From assembly GCA_018907035.1 (NCBI GenBank), contig JACCIC010000022.1, positions 2,518,501 through 2,582,500 of the forward strand: a stretch of 64,000 nt of DNA, written 5' to 3'. Positions 39,688-52,808 of this stretch are shown here, piece by piece. Below the pieces are notes generated by a model, which saw nothing but the letters and a program-made list of their open reading frames with translations, was not told the DNA's origin and made no database searches. The position numbers and the translations under genes were made by a program. The stretch comes from Sycobia sp. Sy_11 (taxonomy: Eukaryota > Arthropoda > Insecta > Hymenoptera > Epichrysomallidae). Numbering within the stretch: position 1 is the stretch's first letter; the number at the start of each line of letters is the position of its first letter.

Positions 39688-40266
39688 CCCACGTGTGCAT
39701 GTGTACATACTCTGGCGAGTAACATTGTCTGCCGGGCAGACAATGAGACACATTAGTTTCGAATTTTCGCACTTACGACCAAAAGCGAGCGAGAGAGCGA
39801 GAGAGAGAGAGGGGCCGAGAGGGTGGGGGTAGGGATAGCTGATTAAGCTTTAATTAGGCAGACGGTCTGCGGCGGCAACGTGCGTTCCACTTATACCTCG
39901 ATCTGAACTCATTTATCGCTAGCCCATGGATGAGCGCGCGCGCGTCTGTGTGTGGGTGTGTGTGTGTGTACACAGGTATAGACGCGCAGGCAACGCCGGA
40001 CGATGTCTTTGGCGGGCGCACGCGTCGAGCGTCGCACAATCCCGATCGGGAAACAGTCCCGTACGAAATATCGCAATAATCTCCCATTGAAAAAGGAGTT
40101 ACCGTATATATGTGGCGAGGTTGGTGCCAGACGCGTCGGAATGGGGAGGGGTCATTATCGACACCCTATACATCATATTCCCAGGGGCATTAGCCGTAAG
40201 GCGGTACCGCAAACCCCGAGACCTTACGAGTGTTGCCGGAAATTCCAGTTTGTACGTGGGTGTATA

Positions 40267-40327
<61 letters not shown>

Positions 40328-40440
40328 TACCGATACGCATTACGAACATGTCGGGGGTCGTTTTCGGTAATTATTGCAAGGGTGATACCCTCCACCGCCA
40401 CGTGTTAGGGCGAGTCTCTCTCCCTCTCTCTATGCATCCT
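38980..40440. promoter_or_regulatory. CpG-rich, palindrome-bearing block
   Basis: CpG-rich DNA interleaved with three (TA)n tracts and GA/TG repeats. It contains perfect palindromes: GTCAGAGGGCCCTCTGAC (39362..39379), a hairpin CATTGTCTGCC-G-GGCAGACAATG (39723..39745) and TCCCGATCGGGA (about 40042..40053). No supported exon was found. The density of palindromes suggests binding sites for dimeric factors, or a promoter; this is inference. Confidence 0.35.
39624..39685. repeat. (TA)n microsatellite
   Basis: 62 bases of TA inside the 39-40 kb CpG-rich block. Companion TA tracts lie at 39056..39101 and 40271..40323, and a GA tract at 39519..39552. Confidence 0.95.
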
Positions 40441-40581
40441 AATTAAATTCGTTACTTTTTCTTGCAATGCACGAATTGCGTGACAATACTGCGAGAAATT
40501 TCGACAAGTTTTGAGGAGAGCGAGGGATAAAAGCAACATTGACCTTAAACGTAGCTGCAGAACTTGGTAAAAGGAGGCAAG

Positions 40582-40694
40582 TTATTATTATTATTATTGT
40601 TGTTGTTATTGTTGTTGTTGTTGTTATTGTTGTTGTTGTTGTTATGATTGTTATGATTATGATTGTTATGATTATTATAATTATTATTATTATG
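40582..40694. repeat. (TTA/TTG)n trinucleotide tract
   Basis: An imperfect array of TTA, TTG and ATG-type trinucleotides. It resembles the 3' tail of the R1-type element at 22174..22245, but no element body was recognised next to it. Confidence 0.85.
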
Positions 40695-40699
40695 CATAA

Positions 40700-42350
40700 T
40701 GTGTTATGATTGACATGGACCACTCTATTTCTCGAAAGCTTTCGAATTCATGGTTCCTATACCCTTAATTTTTTCGCCTTAATCACCAATACATGCAGAA
40801 ACTATTGACTTATTTATGGAAATGTTATTTACAAGCTCAATAAATCATATACCTACGAAGTATAATATAGATGGTGTCAGAGACAGGTGAAAATATTTTG
40901 AACACAATAGCTTATACCCACGGCTGATGTAAATATTAATTTTTACTGTATTGAATTCTATATATTGAAATTCATTGTGCTTCAAGTAATAATGGCATCA
41001 TAAATAAAAATCGGTTAAAATAAAATAATCATTGGATTAATGTAATTTGAAATTTAACAATAAAAAACTTTTTCAATTAAAATTAATTTATTTTGTATAT
41101 GAATAATTACTTTATTTTCTATATAATAATTATTAAACATTTATACTATTATATTATATATATTAAATATTATAATTTGTATTTTAATACAATTTATGCA
41201 TTTTTATTTTGATGGAAAACCAATATCTATTAAAAATTACATTACTTTGAAAAGCATATACAGTAAGTTATATAAGAACTAAAAAACAAGTAAAATACAA
41301 ATACAGTAGTTATTTGAGTCAACTCCGACATTTACGATACAATAAATTTAAAAAAAAACAATCGTTTCTTCTACGCATAAATATATTTTTGTATTTTCAA
41401 TAAAATATTTAATTTATAATGTTAGTTTATTAGTCTATATAATTATTCAATTAAAAGATAAAAAATATTATATGATACGGTAACATTAGATATGATTTTG
41501 TATAAGCAGAATAATTATTGGCAATAAAAAATAATTTAATTTCTATTTAATTTACTAAGAATGAATAATTAGTAGAAAATTTTCCTAATATTAAAGCTTC
41601 AATTTTTGATTAAAAGTGAGATAAAGGAAATCTTTCAAATAATTAATTATATAATTTCATTAAATCGGCAAATTAAAAAATTGAAGATATTCACTCATAT
41701 AAAATATTTATTTTTAATTTATTACATTTAAATCATCAAGTATTTAAATTATTTAAAATTCTCATAATATTCAAGAATCAATAAAATGTGTATTATTTTG
41801 TTTAAGAACAAATAAAAATTGAGATATAATCATTACTTGTTTGGGAAAGAAGTAAAAAATTTGTCAAAAAAACTTTTTATTAAAAAACCATTAAAAATTT
41901 TAAAACCATTTAGTAAAGCATATAATACGAGTAAAAGCGAAATTATCTACTTCTATAGCTATATATTAATGGAAACATGAACTAAAATTACCTCTTAATT
42001 TAAAATTTTTAATGAAAATTAAATTTAGTCACTGAATTATACATTTTATTGTAAATTTTTTAAATGAATTTTCTATTTGTCGTAATATTATCTATTGATT
42101 AAAATTATTAAAAAAAAAAATCATAAGAAAACGAACAGATCATCAAATAAACAAAGATATGTATGTATACACTTACCTATCAATGATTACGTTTCATAAT
42201 GATGATTTCAAAAATTCTTCGAACTTTGGTTTTGCGGTGATCTATTAAGGGATTGTTCGTAACCGCTCTATCGTTATCCTCCAGACCCCCTCCCCCGAGT
42301 CCCATTATCCCTACTTCAGTCTCTGGCGCATAGCCGAACTTGAGGAGAGA
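40700..42350. other. AT-rich intergenic upstream of the ankyrin/PRANC-like gene
   Basis: Very AT-rich, with no open frame of note and no recognisable element. Confidence 0.6.
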
Positions 42351-42361
42351 AGCCGAGCTGA

Positions 42362-42399
42362 TATAAAGTCTTAGGCGGCTCGCCTTCCGCTCGTCATTG
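42362..42399 (+). promoter_or_regulatory. Candidate core promoter of the ankyrin/PRANC-like gene
   Basis: A TATAAAG box lies at 42362..42368 and an initiator-like TCATTG at 42394..42399, with about 34 bases between the first T of the box and the initiator A. It sits some 220 bases upstream of the ATG in a locally GC-richer stretch. The implied 5' leader would contain the (TA)n tract at 42443..42477. The inference rests on motifs and spacing only. Confidence 0.4.
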
Positions 42400-42438
42400 T
42401 AGAGCCGAGCGGTAAGCGAGACACTCGCTCGAAATAGT

Positions 42439-42480
<42 letters not shown>

Positions 42481-42615
42481 CACATATACATATTATATAT
42501 ACAAGTTCTCGAAATCGTTCAGGATCCCGATGCAGGAAGAACACAAAAACGCCGCAACCGCGAGTGTTCGTTGAGGTCGTCGCCAGTGCAATTAATTTTG
42601 TTGTTGTTGTAAATA

Positions 42616-45600
42616 ATGTATTTTGTCGGTTATCAGACTTACGGGGAAAGTGATGTTTACAACATGAAGAACATTTACGACATTTTGCAAGAGCAAAGGA
42701 CAAAGGACACTGAGCTTTTGGGGGAGCTTTTAGTTCACGAATTTCATGGCCAAGGAAAACGAGCTCTATCGATAGATTTTGGTATGTTTTACTCAGTGTC
42801 ATGTTTGTCTTAATGTAAATCTAAACTATTTCCAATACTTAATTAAATTGCCGATCGTTGAGAGTGACCTGGAATTGTTTATTAGTGGTATTGAATTCAA
42901 TTAAGTGTAACATATACAGAAAAGGTACTTTTTTATTGATAACAAAATGTTCATTTAGAAGATTTATTGCATTGAAGCGATGATAGTAATTATATACAAT
43001 TAGAAAAAAAATTGAAAGTGATAAAAGTAATTGGATCGATGGTGTGATAATACGGTAAAGGACAATAAATCCTAAATTCCTGAAGTATAATTCTACCAGC
43101 ATACACACATACCGACTGGAATAAAGTTGTATTATATATCTACATGCATTATTTCTCCTTTCTCCTGCAGAGGCCTGCAGTTATTATCGCGGCGACGAGG
43201 ACTACGCGGAGCTCGTGCGCGGTCTCGTCGGCGGGGCGATCGACGTGAACGCGAGGCTCGACTGCGCGGGCCGCGCGCCCCTCCACCTGGCCGCCAAGCA
43301 CGAGCACCGCGCCCTGGTCCAGTACCTGATCGGCCACGGGGCCCGGACGAACGCCGCGGACGACGCGGGCAGAACGGCCCTGCACCGGGCCGCGTCGCGG
43401 CGCAGCTACGAGATCGCCAGGCTGCTGCTCGACGCCGGGGCCGACCCGCGGCTCAGGACCCGGGACGGCCGGAGCGCCCTCTACTTCGCGATACAGGCCG
43501 GCTGCTGCGAGCTCGTCGAGCTCCTCATCGAGCGGGGCTGCGACGTCAACGAGGTGATCGTCGACGGCGAGATGAATAAGAGCTACACTCACCTGCACAA
43601 GGCCGTCGAGACAAACCAAGTGGCGGTTAGTTCGCTTTTTCTCGCTTTCTTCTATACGCCACCCCGCCCCTCTTCTCCTTTACATCCTTTGATTCTTCTT
43701 CTTATAAATCTCTGGATTGAATATTTTTAGTTGGTAAAAGAATGGAGCAGTGTTTTTTTTCACTCATCTATATAAATTTTTGTCTTTGCTCAACCTATAT
43801 TCTAGTCTAATATATTAATTCCAAGTAATTCCGCGCTGTTACGTCTATATTACGCTGACACCGCTTTAAGAGTGTGTAAATTCAATGTGTAGTATTACAA
43901 TGCAAGCATCGGGTTTTAATGAAGATTATCATTGGATTTTTGTAAGGAATAATGCTAAATTCAGTTATATTATAAAATATATGATTCCTGTTTGTCACTA
44001 TAAATTTCGTCACGAATAACTATGAGCTGGTAATACGCTATAACTTAAATTTTCATTGATCTAAAATTCCATACAAAACGCAGCCGATAGAAGATCAAAT
44101 GTAGCTTGAAAATGTTGAGATTGAGTTAAGTATTTCTGGTTACTTCCATAACGAGCCTTGATGTTTACTTTTAGGACCTAACGCTCTCCACATTCTCAAG
44201 ATATAATTGATAATGAATACTGGCCTTTAATTTATGTTGTACTGTATAGCTACACGAATTTTTTTTCATGAAAAATCCGATTTTTGTTGCTAATTCGAAG
44301 AAATAATAACATTTCAACCAACAATGTTCTAATTGATCTGATATTTTCAAAGGCGTAATAGTTTCTTAGATATTAACAATTGAAGTTCAATTAATTATCA
44401 AAATGTTAGTTAGTCGGGAAATTTCTCTGTTAAAAAAGTAATTATGTAAGTTGTATGAATTTGGTGAACTTGATTTGATAATACCTAAGAAATTATTCTG
44501 CATAATTTGGAAGCATAAGTTCGTAAACATCTTTAGTTTTCTTCGAATCCTGTGCCAAATGTAAAGATTTTGATTGAAAAATAATTTCTATATCAATGCG
44601 TATAATTGATTCAATTCAATTGGATGTAAGTAGTAATTTCAAAGAAAAATATATGTCATATATTCAAAACCGGACAGTCGTTAATGTCCATATTCTACAA
44701 GGTAATCAGGAATACTTTGCTCAAGACGAACCAAAATCATTGTACATAGCTGATATATAGGTTGTTTTCGAACTATAAGTTCCCAAATCGAGATATACAT
44801 TATCTAAATTTGTGAAGCAGTCAAAATCAGATTAGACAATTAGAAAATCGGTGCCCAAGGTCCATTTGATACTATCACTAGTCCCTGATCGCTAGCACTT
44901 GACAGATCGAATTTTCGATGTTTCCAGTTTCGGATGTAACTGCGCTTTTTGAATCATTCGAATTACATTCATGGTTAAAACAATCCATATAACGGCTGTG
45001 AATTCCTTTCATTCCAGATGGTGAGGACTCTGTTGAAGAGCAACGCGAACCCGAATCAGCGCGACTGCTACGGCGGCACCTCCCTGCACTGGGCCTCGAG
45101 GTGCGGCCAGGTGGACTGCGCGCGCCTCCTCCTTGAGCACGGCGCCCTCGTCGACGAGCGCGACCAGAACGAGCTGACGGCCGTCTACCTCGCGGTCGAG
45201 TCCCGCCACAAGGCGATGCTCGAGCTGCTACTGCGCCACGGCGCCAGCCCCAACGACCGCGGCGAGGCCGGCGCCAGCCTCCTCCACCTGGCCGTCTCGA
45301 GCCGCCAGCCCGAGCTCCTCGAGCTGCTCCTCGGCAGCGGGGCCGACGCCAACGCCACCACCCGCTTCGGCCACACGCCCCTCCACTACGCGGTCGCCCA
45401 GCGCGACCCGCGCGCCCTCGAGCTCCTCCTGCGCCACGGCGCCGACGTCGACCGCGCCGAGCGCCAGGGCCGGACAGCCCTCCACCTGGCCGCGGAGGCG
45501 CGCTGCGAGGAGGCCGTCGCCCTGCTGCTGCGCCACGGCGCCCGCGCCGACCTGGCCGACCAGCAGCGCCAGACCGCCCTGCACGCCGCCGTCAAGCAGG

Positions 45601-46622
45601 ACTGTCCCGGCGCGGCGCGGCTCCTCCTCGGGCCCGGGGCCGCCGACGTCAACGCCCGGGACGCCGCGGGCCTCGCGCCCCTCCACCTCGCCGTGCGCTT
45701 CGGCCTGCCCGAGCTCTTCCAGCTGCTGCTCGAGCAGGCCGCCCTCGACCCCGACGCCCGCGACGCGAACGGCCTCACGGCCCTGCACCTGGCCGCGGTC
45801 GGCGAGCGGCCCGGCGCCGGCTTCTGCGCGCGGCTCCTCGCCCGGGGCGCGGACGCGAACGGCCGGGCCCGGGCCAGCGGCGAGACGGCCCTGCACGTCG
45901 CCGTGCGGACGGGCCGCGCGGCGCTCGCGCTCTGCCTGCTGCGCCGGGGCGCCGACGCGAACCTCGCCGACTGGACGGGCGCGCGGCGGCCGCTGCAGCT
46001 CGCCCTGGAGAACGACGACGCGGAGTGCGCGGAGCGGCTGCTGGAGCACGGGGCCGAGCCGGGGGCGCTGCCCCGCGCGGCGCTGGGGGCGCCGGGGCTG
46101 GCCGGGCGGCCGAACGCGCGGCGCGCGCTGGCGAGGTTCGCGGCGCGGCGGCGGGCGGCCGGGCTGGGGGCGCCGGGGGACGGCGAGGGCGACGGCGACG
46201 GCGAGGGCGAGCCCGAGGACTGCGAGCTCGAGGAGTACGAGGCCAAGTGCCGGGAGGAGGTGGGCGCGATGGCCGCGGCGAGGCTCTGCGAGGACGCGAC
46301 GCTGCTGGACTTTTTGCGCGCCGCCAGCAGGAGGAGCCTCGTGGCGCTCGTGAGGCGGCCCGAGGTCAGGGCGGCGTTCGAGCAGCCGCATTACCGCGCG
46401 GCCTTCCCCCTTTACGCGGGCATGCTCGAGAGGAATCTGGAGCTGGGGCTGCGCTACGAGCCGCTGATGGAGGCGGCCGCGGAGTGCCTGGACGCGGTGC
46501 TGCGGGGCCGGCTGAGCAGCGTGCCGCTCGAGAAGGTGCTGAGCTATCTCAACGACCGAGATATGAGGAACGTGATCGAGGCGATACCGAGCTTGCCGCC
46601 GGTTTCCTGTGACATGGAATAG
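42616..46622 (+). CDS. Multi-ankyrin-repeat protein with PRANC/F-box-like C-terminus
   Basis: Three exons, 42616..42781, 43171..43625 and 45018..46622, with good GT-AG sites and matching phases, give 741 residues. Residues 1-58 are a non-repeat leader. About 14 ankyrin repeats follow from residue 67 or so to 558 (33-35 residues each; recurring G-x-T-A-L-H-L-A-A and LLL-x-x-G-A-D-x-N). A low-complexity Gly/Asp/Glu linker spans 589-613. Residues 614-735 then read like a PRANC domain: C-REEV start, a segment with FPLY (670-673; here AFPLYAGMLE), and an F-box-like end VPLEKVLSYLNDRDMRNVIE (709-728). PRANC proteins of poxviruses, Wolbachia and parasitoid wasps usually act as substrate adaptors for SCF-type ubiquitin ligases or interfere with NF-kB signalling; that role is only inferred here. 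Exons 2-3 are extremely GC-rich with near-saturated G/C third positions, whereas exon 1 is not. No N-terminal signal peptide or membrane segment is evident. Confidence 0.88.
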
Positions 46623-46943
46623 AAGCCGAGAAAACGTTCGAGTCGATCTTAGAATCGTGCACGAAACAGCTAGATTAGCCAATTGATTTGTTGTTATATT
46701 TTCCGACAATTTATGTACGTATATAATATCAAAGCCAAAGACTGAATGCCCGAATTTTTGTTGATTGCGTGGAAGAAAAATGTATTTATTTAAAATAAGC
46801 GCTCCGTTTCCTAACATTCTATTTATATAATGAAAATGTGATATAATATCATTTCTGGTCCACAATATTGTCAAATCATTTGCATTTATGTATCTATAAA
46901 TATCATACTTTAAATAGTTTTACTTGTGTATATATATAAAGAA

Positions 46944-46949
46944 AATAAA
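46944..46949 (+). terminator. Polyadenylation signal of the ankyrin/PRANC-like gene
   Basis: An AATAAA hexamer lies 321 bases after the stop codon, in an AT-rich tail, and is the first clear hexamer downstream. Confidence 0.4.
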
Positions 46950-47854
46950 AAAATTTATTGTCTATATGCTGTTTTTTTAAAAAAATAAGTGTTAGTTTAC
47001 AGACTGCTCATAATTATTATTCATTTTGCCTGATTCAACATGACGCGATGATATACGTATGAAATTCAAGTTACTTTGTTTCTTGAATACGAAATTCATA
47101 TTTTAGTGTACACATGCAATGGTCTCCGTTTAATTAATAACCATAACAATAATATGAAAATACCGAATCTCTGACATGCAGTAAATTCGTAAGTATGGAA
47201 GTGGTTATCCAATAGTCGTATACATTCTCCCATGCTTTTAAGTCATGTGAAGTCTCCCATATTGAAATCACATGCATACGAAAACCTGACAGATGACGAA
47301 GGTTATCAAGAACAAATTTGATGAATTAGTTTTGCAATGAAAAATCGTTTATGATAGGAATTGGAAATAATCCATCTATTGATATAAATGAAAATACGAA
47401 TTAAAATTAAAAACAAAAGATATTTCATTGTGTAATATATTTAATTCTTACTTTATTTTGTTAAGACTCCTAAGGTAGAAGATAGTGGTTTCATAAGTTT
47501 ATTTTTTTAATTACAAAAACAAAAAGAAATATGTGACCTTAATTGAATTTCGATAATTTTTAATTAATTTATATCTTTATTTATAAAAATATTTAAATGT
47601 TAAAATAATGATCATTAATTGGATAAATTAATCACCAAAAATTAAATAAAAAAACAATGATTATAATCGACGAATCTTCTAATTAAAAAAGTACGCTTCA
47701 CTAATTAGAAGTTTACTAGATTATTTGAATTTAACTGTAATTTTATAAGGAATATATTTTAAATAGTTTTTCATGGAATAAATCTATAATGATAAGAAAT
47801 AAGGTACGCAGGGATATTTATATAAATTTGTTATTATATAAAATAATTTTTTAA

Positions 47855-47908
<54 letters not shown>

Positions 47909-48367
47909 TGCGCGCAGGCGTGTCTGCGTGTATTATAATAATGTTACCGATAACACTTGGAATAAATAATTTAATAAAAAATGAAATTTTTACTAAAACA
48001 CTAAAGTCACTATAAAAGATCGCGAGGAATAAATAATTAATAATATGCAGACGGATACATACATTAAGAAACCAGAAGGAAAATTCAGAAGGCATCCACA
48101 CACAGATCACTAAATACTTATCTCCGCAAGACTGATCTCGCTAATATCAGCGCTCCGCCCACGTTTGAAGTCGACCCAAACTTTTAATTACATTCAAAAG
48201 CGATTTACTGCGGAATTGAAGCTTGCAAATTTACTTTAATACCTCATTAATAGCTTTGACATATTCGCTTTTAATAGCCCGTATTTCCAACAAATCTGAA
48301 ATTACCGTAAGTGAAAATTTCTCGTTTTAAAATTTTGACCAGCGACGTATATATAACGTTCATATTC

Positions 48368-48426
<59 letters not shown>

Positions 48427-51400
48427 GTGTATAAGCAGAGTCTTCACATTATCTAAGAAACAATTTTTATCCGGTACGTGAAATATGTATAGTTGATGGA
48501 GTAAAATAAATTCTTACCTACAACTAAGCGTTGTTTTATTCGAATGGTTGGGCTTCTATCCCATTATTTTTAAGTAAATGCCGCTCGATAGTATAATTTT
48601 CTAGATATTTCAAGAAATATATCGTTTTACAGAATAATTAGAAACCTACAAGTCATTTCGCAATGTCAACTATATATTTTTCAACCTGAAAGCATAATAT
48701 TATTAATCTAGAAAGTGATGCGTAGAAGTGAACGTTTTTTTTTTTTTCATTAAGAAAAATATACTTAGTTTATTCTTCCGTTTTTCGACTTTAAAAGAAA
48801 AACCATTCAAAATAAAAACATGGATGTTTGTAGCACGCAAGCCACATATTACAAGTGATTAAAATTTTATGGCGAGAGCCATTTTTTGAGATTCTTATTT
48901 AGATCGACTTTAAAAGGACGTTTCGAGGAACAAGGCTTGATAGATATCTTACTTTCATAAAATGTAAAAGATGGATTTTTTGGAAATTGCATGTTAACCC
49001 TCAGAACGAAATTAATGTGCTCTAGAAGAATAAAAATAAATTTGAAATGGCATAGCGCTGGGATTAAAAAATTGTAAACCCATGTATCATTTAATATATT
49101 TATTTATAAAATATAGAATATTTTTATTTTATATAACAGCATTTATTTCAAATTAATGCGAAAGAAGGTTGATTAACATAAATAAATCAAAAAGACTGGA
49201 TATGATTTTTGTACGTACTCGTTATTTCATACTTGAGAGAATTGGTGCTCCGGTGAAAATGCAAAGCTCCTTGGCAGTCAAAACATAGCATTACAAAATA
49301 GCTATAGTGTCTATTAATAACAATCTTGGAATAAATTCAAGAAAATGAATTCAACGGTGAGTATGAGTAAATTAAAATAATAATATAAAATAGAATATTC
49401 AAATTTTTTTATTATCTTTACAATATAATTTAAATATAAAATTTAGACCAGTAGGTATAATGGAGAGTAAAATTATATGTTAATATGGACTTCGTTGTAA
49501 AAGTTATTGTATATTACTCGATATTAAATTAATTACATACTTGTATATTATCTATAAATTTTAATAAATATACTAATAAAAAATTAAATAAATTTTTCAG
49601 ATTAGTATATGTACATAAAGAAAATGGCTTAACTTTTCAGACGGCTTTAAGCTCAAAATCGCAACTTTGCCATGGTTTTTCGTCTCTTGTCGTTTAAAAT
49701 ACCGAGTTGAAACTGGTATGTATAAGCGACATTTGCCTTCCTTGTTTAGCTCGGGAGTAATTTGTCTCGCGAGTTAATACTCGTATTAAAATGTAACTAT
49801 ATCAAAATTTCATAATTGTATATTTGTATTTGAAAACAAATAAGAGCGAGAGACTCGTAAGATTTTTGCACGGATGTGCGGCGGAACTTGTGTGGATAGT
49901 CCATTGCTTTACTAAGTGCGGGTGGACAAAGGCAGAGGGCATACGGATTAAATGAAAAGAATTTTTTTTTTTATTCAACCCAATTATTTCAGTAATTAAT
50001 TACATGTTGAAAGATTTTTTTTCCTTTTCAGTCATCATAAATATATCAATTTGTGATAAATTTTCTTGATTTAGCTTTCGCAAAGTCTGTATCTACCGTA
50101 TTTATAAATAAATTTAAACTTTTATAGAAAATATCGCGGACTTCTGTATGCTGATATATGCATTTACTAAGTAGACGGACAGATGAAATTATTCAATCTA
50201 TGCCATTTTACGATTAGCCAAGCTCATAGCATTTTGTAAATACGAAAATATTTTGTATTTTAATAATTATTTTTAATTATTTATCATTAATAAACATTGA
50301 AAAATTTTACATGGTTATTGTTAAAAGATGCATATTGTCATTTAAAAATGATCAAAAAATTAATAGGGAATTGAGAATATTGTGAAGATACATAAATATT
50401 GTGAATTGTGACAAATTGTGGAGTATCTGGGGTACGAGTACTCTTATCGTTCCTCTATATCAAACTGACCCGGAACATTATACTACACAATCTTTACTGA
50501 ATTTTTAGGATATTAGCATTGGCTACAACAGTTACAGCTTACAGTCTGGTTACAGGCTACAGGCAGAAATTGACTCGCAGAGGAAATTAACGTAAGCAAT
50601 TAATGATAAATTTCATTTCCTACTAATATTAATGATATCATACAATTCCATATTTCCTGAGAACAAAAAAGCACGTAAATAAATCCCCTTACTTATAACT
50701 AGCACAATGTTCCTTCTGTTTTTGTGGTTAATTCTCAGATGTTTGACAACCTTAACAAAGTATTTTGATGCATAATAAGAACAAATACCTTCAGAAAATT
50801 GCACTTGTACACCACTGTAAACGCATTCTCTGTTTTTTTATCCCTTCCAACTAGACGCACGAAGCGAAATTGTGGCATTATTGGTAGTTAAAATATAATA
50901 TGCACTACTGGCGGTGGAGAGCAAAACTAAAAAACGGCAGCCGACAAATGCGCGAAAAATTGTTTGCTTTATTTAAAAATTTGTAGAAAAAAAATTACGG
51001 AAATAATAAAAATACTCTAAAAAATATTGTAGTAAGATGAAGAGTGAAAAAATTCCATTATGCGTTGATTAAGAGTGCAAGTTATAATTTTCTTGGCATC
51101 ATCAATATGGTATTGCTAAGGAAAACTACTGTAAAGAATTTCACTTTTGGAAAAGTATATCTTTATCATATATATCCTGATCTTTTCACAGGACTGCAGA
51201 ATTTTAGAGATGGGGCGATGGTGACATCTAGCGAGCAGTTGATATACCCAAATCTGCCCAAATACACGTGACATGTGACAACCTACCGTCAGGTACCGTG
51301 CAAGTTGCAACGAGCACAAAGACTGCATCTGGGCTGCATATGTAGGCATCTGGTAGGCGTAATATATAGATTGCATCAGTGACGAATAGTTATGTCCTCC

Positions 51401-52440
51401 AAAAATTTCATGAAGAAGTGACAAAGATAGCGAATAAAATAATAATCAGAATTTCAAAAAATATTTAACTTTCGGCAGCGCTTTCACTAAGCAACGTGTC
51501 CACGTGATTTTCGAAGGAAAGAAACTGTGCTGTAGAACAATCTTCAATTTTGCATATTTCAATTTGTTACCCACGTAACCAACAAAAATCGACTATGTCA
51601 ATATTTTAATTCATTGAAAATTATAAAATAAAAAGTATGGAAATAATATTTTTTGAAAAAATTACATATATTTTCAAATAAATAAGCATATACTTTTTAA
51701 ATTATTATGAATTGTTCAAAGCTATTAGAAGAACAAGAAAAGCTTATTATGCTCTGAACAGAATGATACTAATTATTAATGCCTGTGTTAATTATACTAA
51801 AATTTTTTTAAAGAATCTGGGTAAAATTTTATTTCATTGACAAAGAATTGACCATATGATTAACACTGAAATATCATCTAAAACTTCATTTGCCACACTA
51901 AACTGACATGTAAATTGAATTTTTATAATATTTATTGTATTTCATCCGCATATGAGTTATTTTACTGAATAAAATCTATATTCATAAAAATAAAAACATT
52001 CTGTTGCGCATGCGTACTATGCGTATTGTATGTCATTTATTGTCAATTCTCACGCATGAGTTTATATCAGATTGTATCAATATACATGAGATATTTAGAA
52101 GATGCAGCGATGCAGTCAGCCAGATACAACCTGATACAACTATATAAGCATACAGCCCCAGTAGGATACGATGTCAAGTAGTGTCAACTGTAGACGGTGT
52201 CTGCTGCATATATGCACTTCTGCTTGGTGTCTGAGGTGTGAATATCAATGAAAACATCTGTGTATGGCACGAGTATCATCTGGTATCACCAGGTATCACC
52301 AGGTATCACCATATCACAGTTTATAAATATGCATATATCGTGTAGTTCAAGGTCCATGATTTCGGCACTCGTGCTACACATTCATATGTTCCGGTAGCAC
52401 AGAATATAATATGACGTGATTAGTGATACCTTTTAATTAC
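46950..52440. other. AT-rich intergenic between the ankyrin and MOCS2 genes
   Basis: Two (TA)n tracts (47858 and 48373). A tandem GGTATCACCA (three units, about 52280..52313) is present. A less AT-rich patch at 51190-51400 has overlapping frames on both strands but no family features. Confidence 0.55.
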
Positions 52441-52478
52441 GGCTTTGACTTTTGATGCAAGTGCTTAATTGAATATAC

Positions 52479-52480
<2 letters not shown>

Positions 52481-52544
<64 letters not shown>
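52481..52544. repeat. (TA)n microsatellite upstream of MOCS2
   Basis: 64 bases of uninterrupted TA, about 380 bp before the MOCS2A start codon. Confidence 0.95.
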
Positions 52545-52547
<3 letters not shown>

Positions 52548-52808
52548 GATTACAGCCGTGATCTACTATGCGAATGTGATCTATATTCAGATAATATAAC
52601 CTAACCAGACCTATTTTTTACTGACTTTTTGGAATTTCATCTGACTCTAACCTCTAGTTGTGCTCTGCTCCAACCGCAGTCCGCAGTCATGTAATACTGT
52701 ATATACTGTATAATTGCTCTGCAATCAAGGGCATTCTCGGTTCGTTATATAAATAGTTAATCACTAGTATTTTCGAAAGTGAAAAGTACGACCAAGAAAA
52801 AGATAAAA

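Noticed and set aside
43127..43619. 150- and 156-codon frames over ankyrin exon 2
   Set aside because: Alternative-frame and antisense shadows. Only the frame joined to exons 1 and 3 shows ankyrin repeats.
46025..46612. 195-codon plus-strand frame overlapping the ankyrin gene C-terminus
   Set aside because: It is a frame-shifted shadow of the PRANC-like region, of Ala/Gly/Arg low complexity, with the true frame clearly defined by the repeats.
42616..46622. Ankyrin/PRANC-like gene as contaminating bacterial or viral DNA
   Set aside because: It has two spliceosomal introns, AT-rich animal-like intron sequence and continuous flanking insect DNA.
45228..46874. 548-codon open frame on the minus strand across ankyrin exon 3, and a 286-codon frame at 45386-46246
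   Set aside because: Stop codons are rare in such GC-rich DNA. The frames are exact antisense shadows of the ankyrin repeats, with Arg/Gly/Pro-rich strings and no domain.
51116..51424. 102-codon minus-strand frame near 51.2 kb
   Set aside because: It overlaps a plus-strand frame in AT-moderate DNA, and no domain, start context or splice evidence was found.
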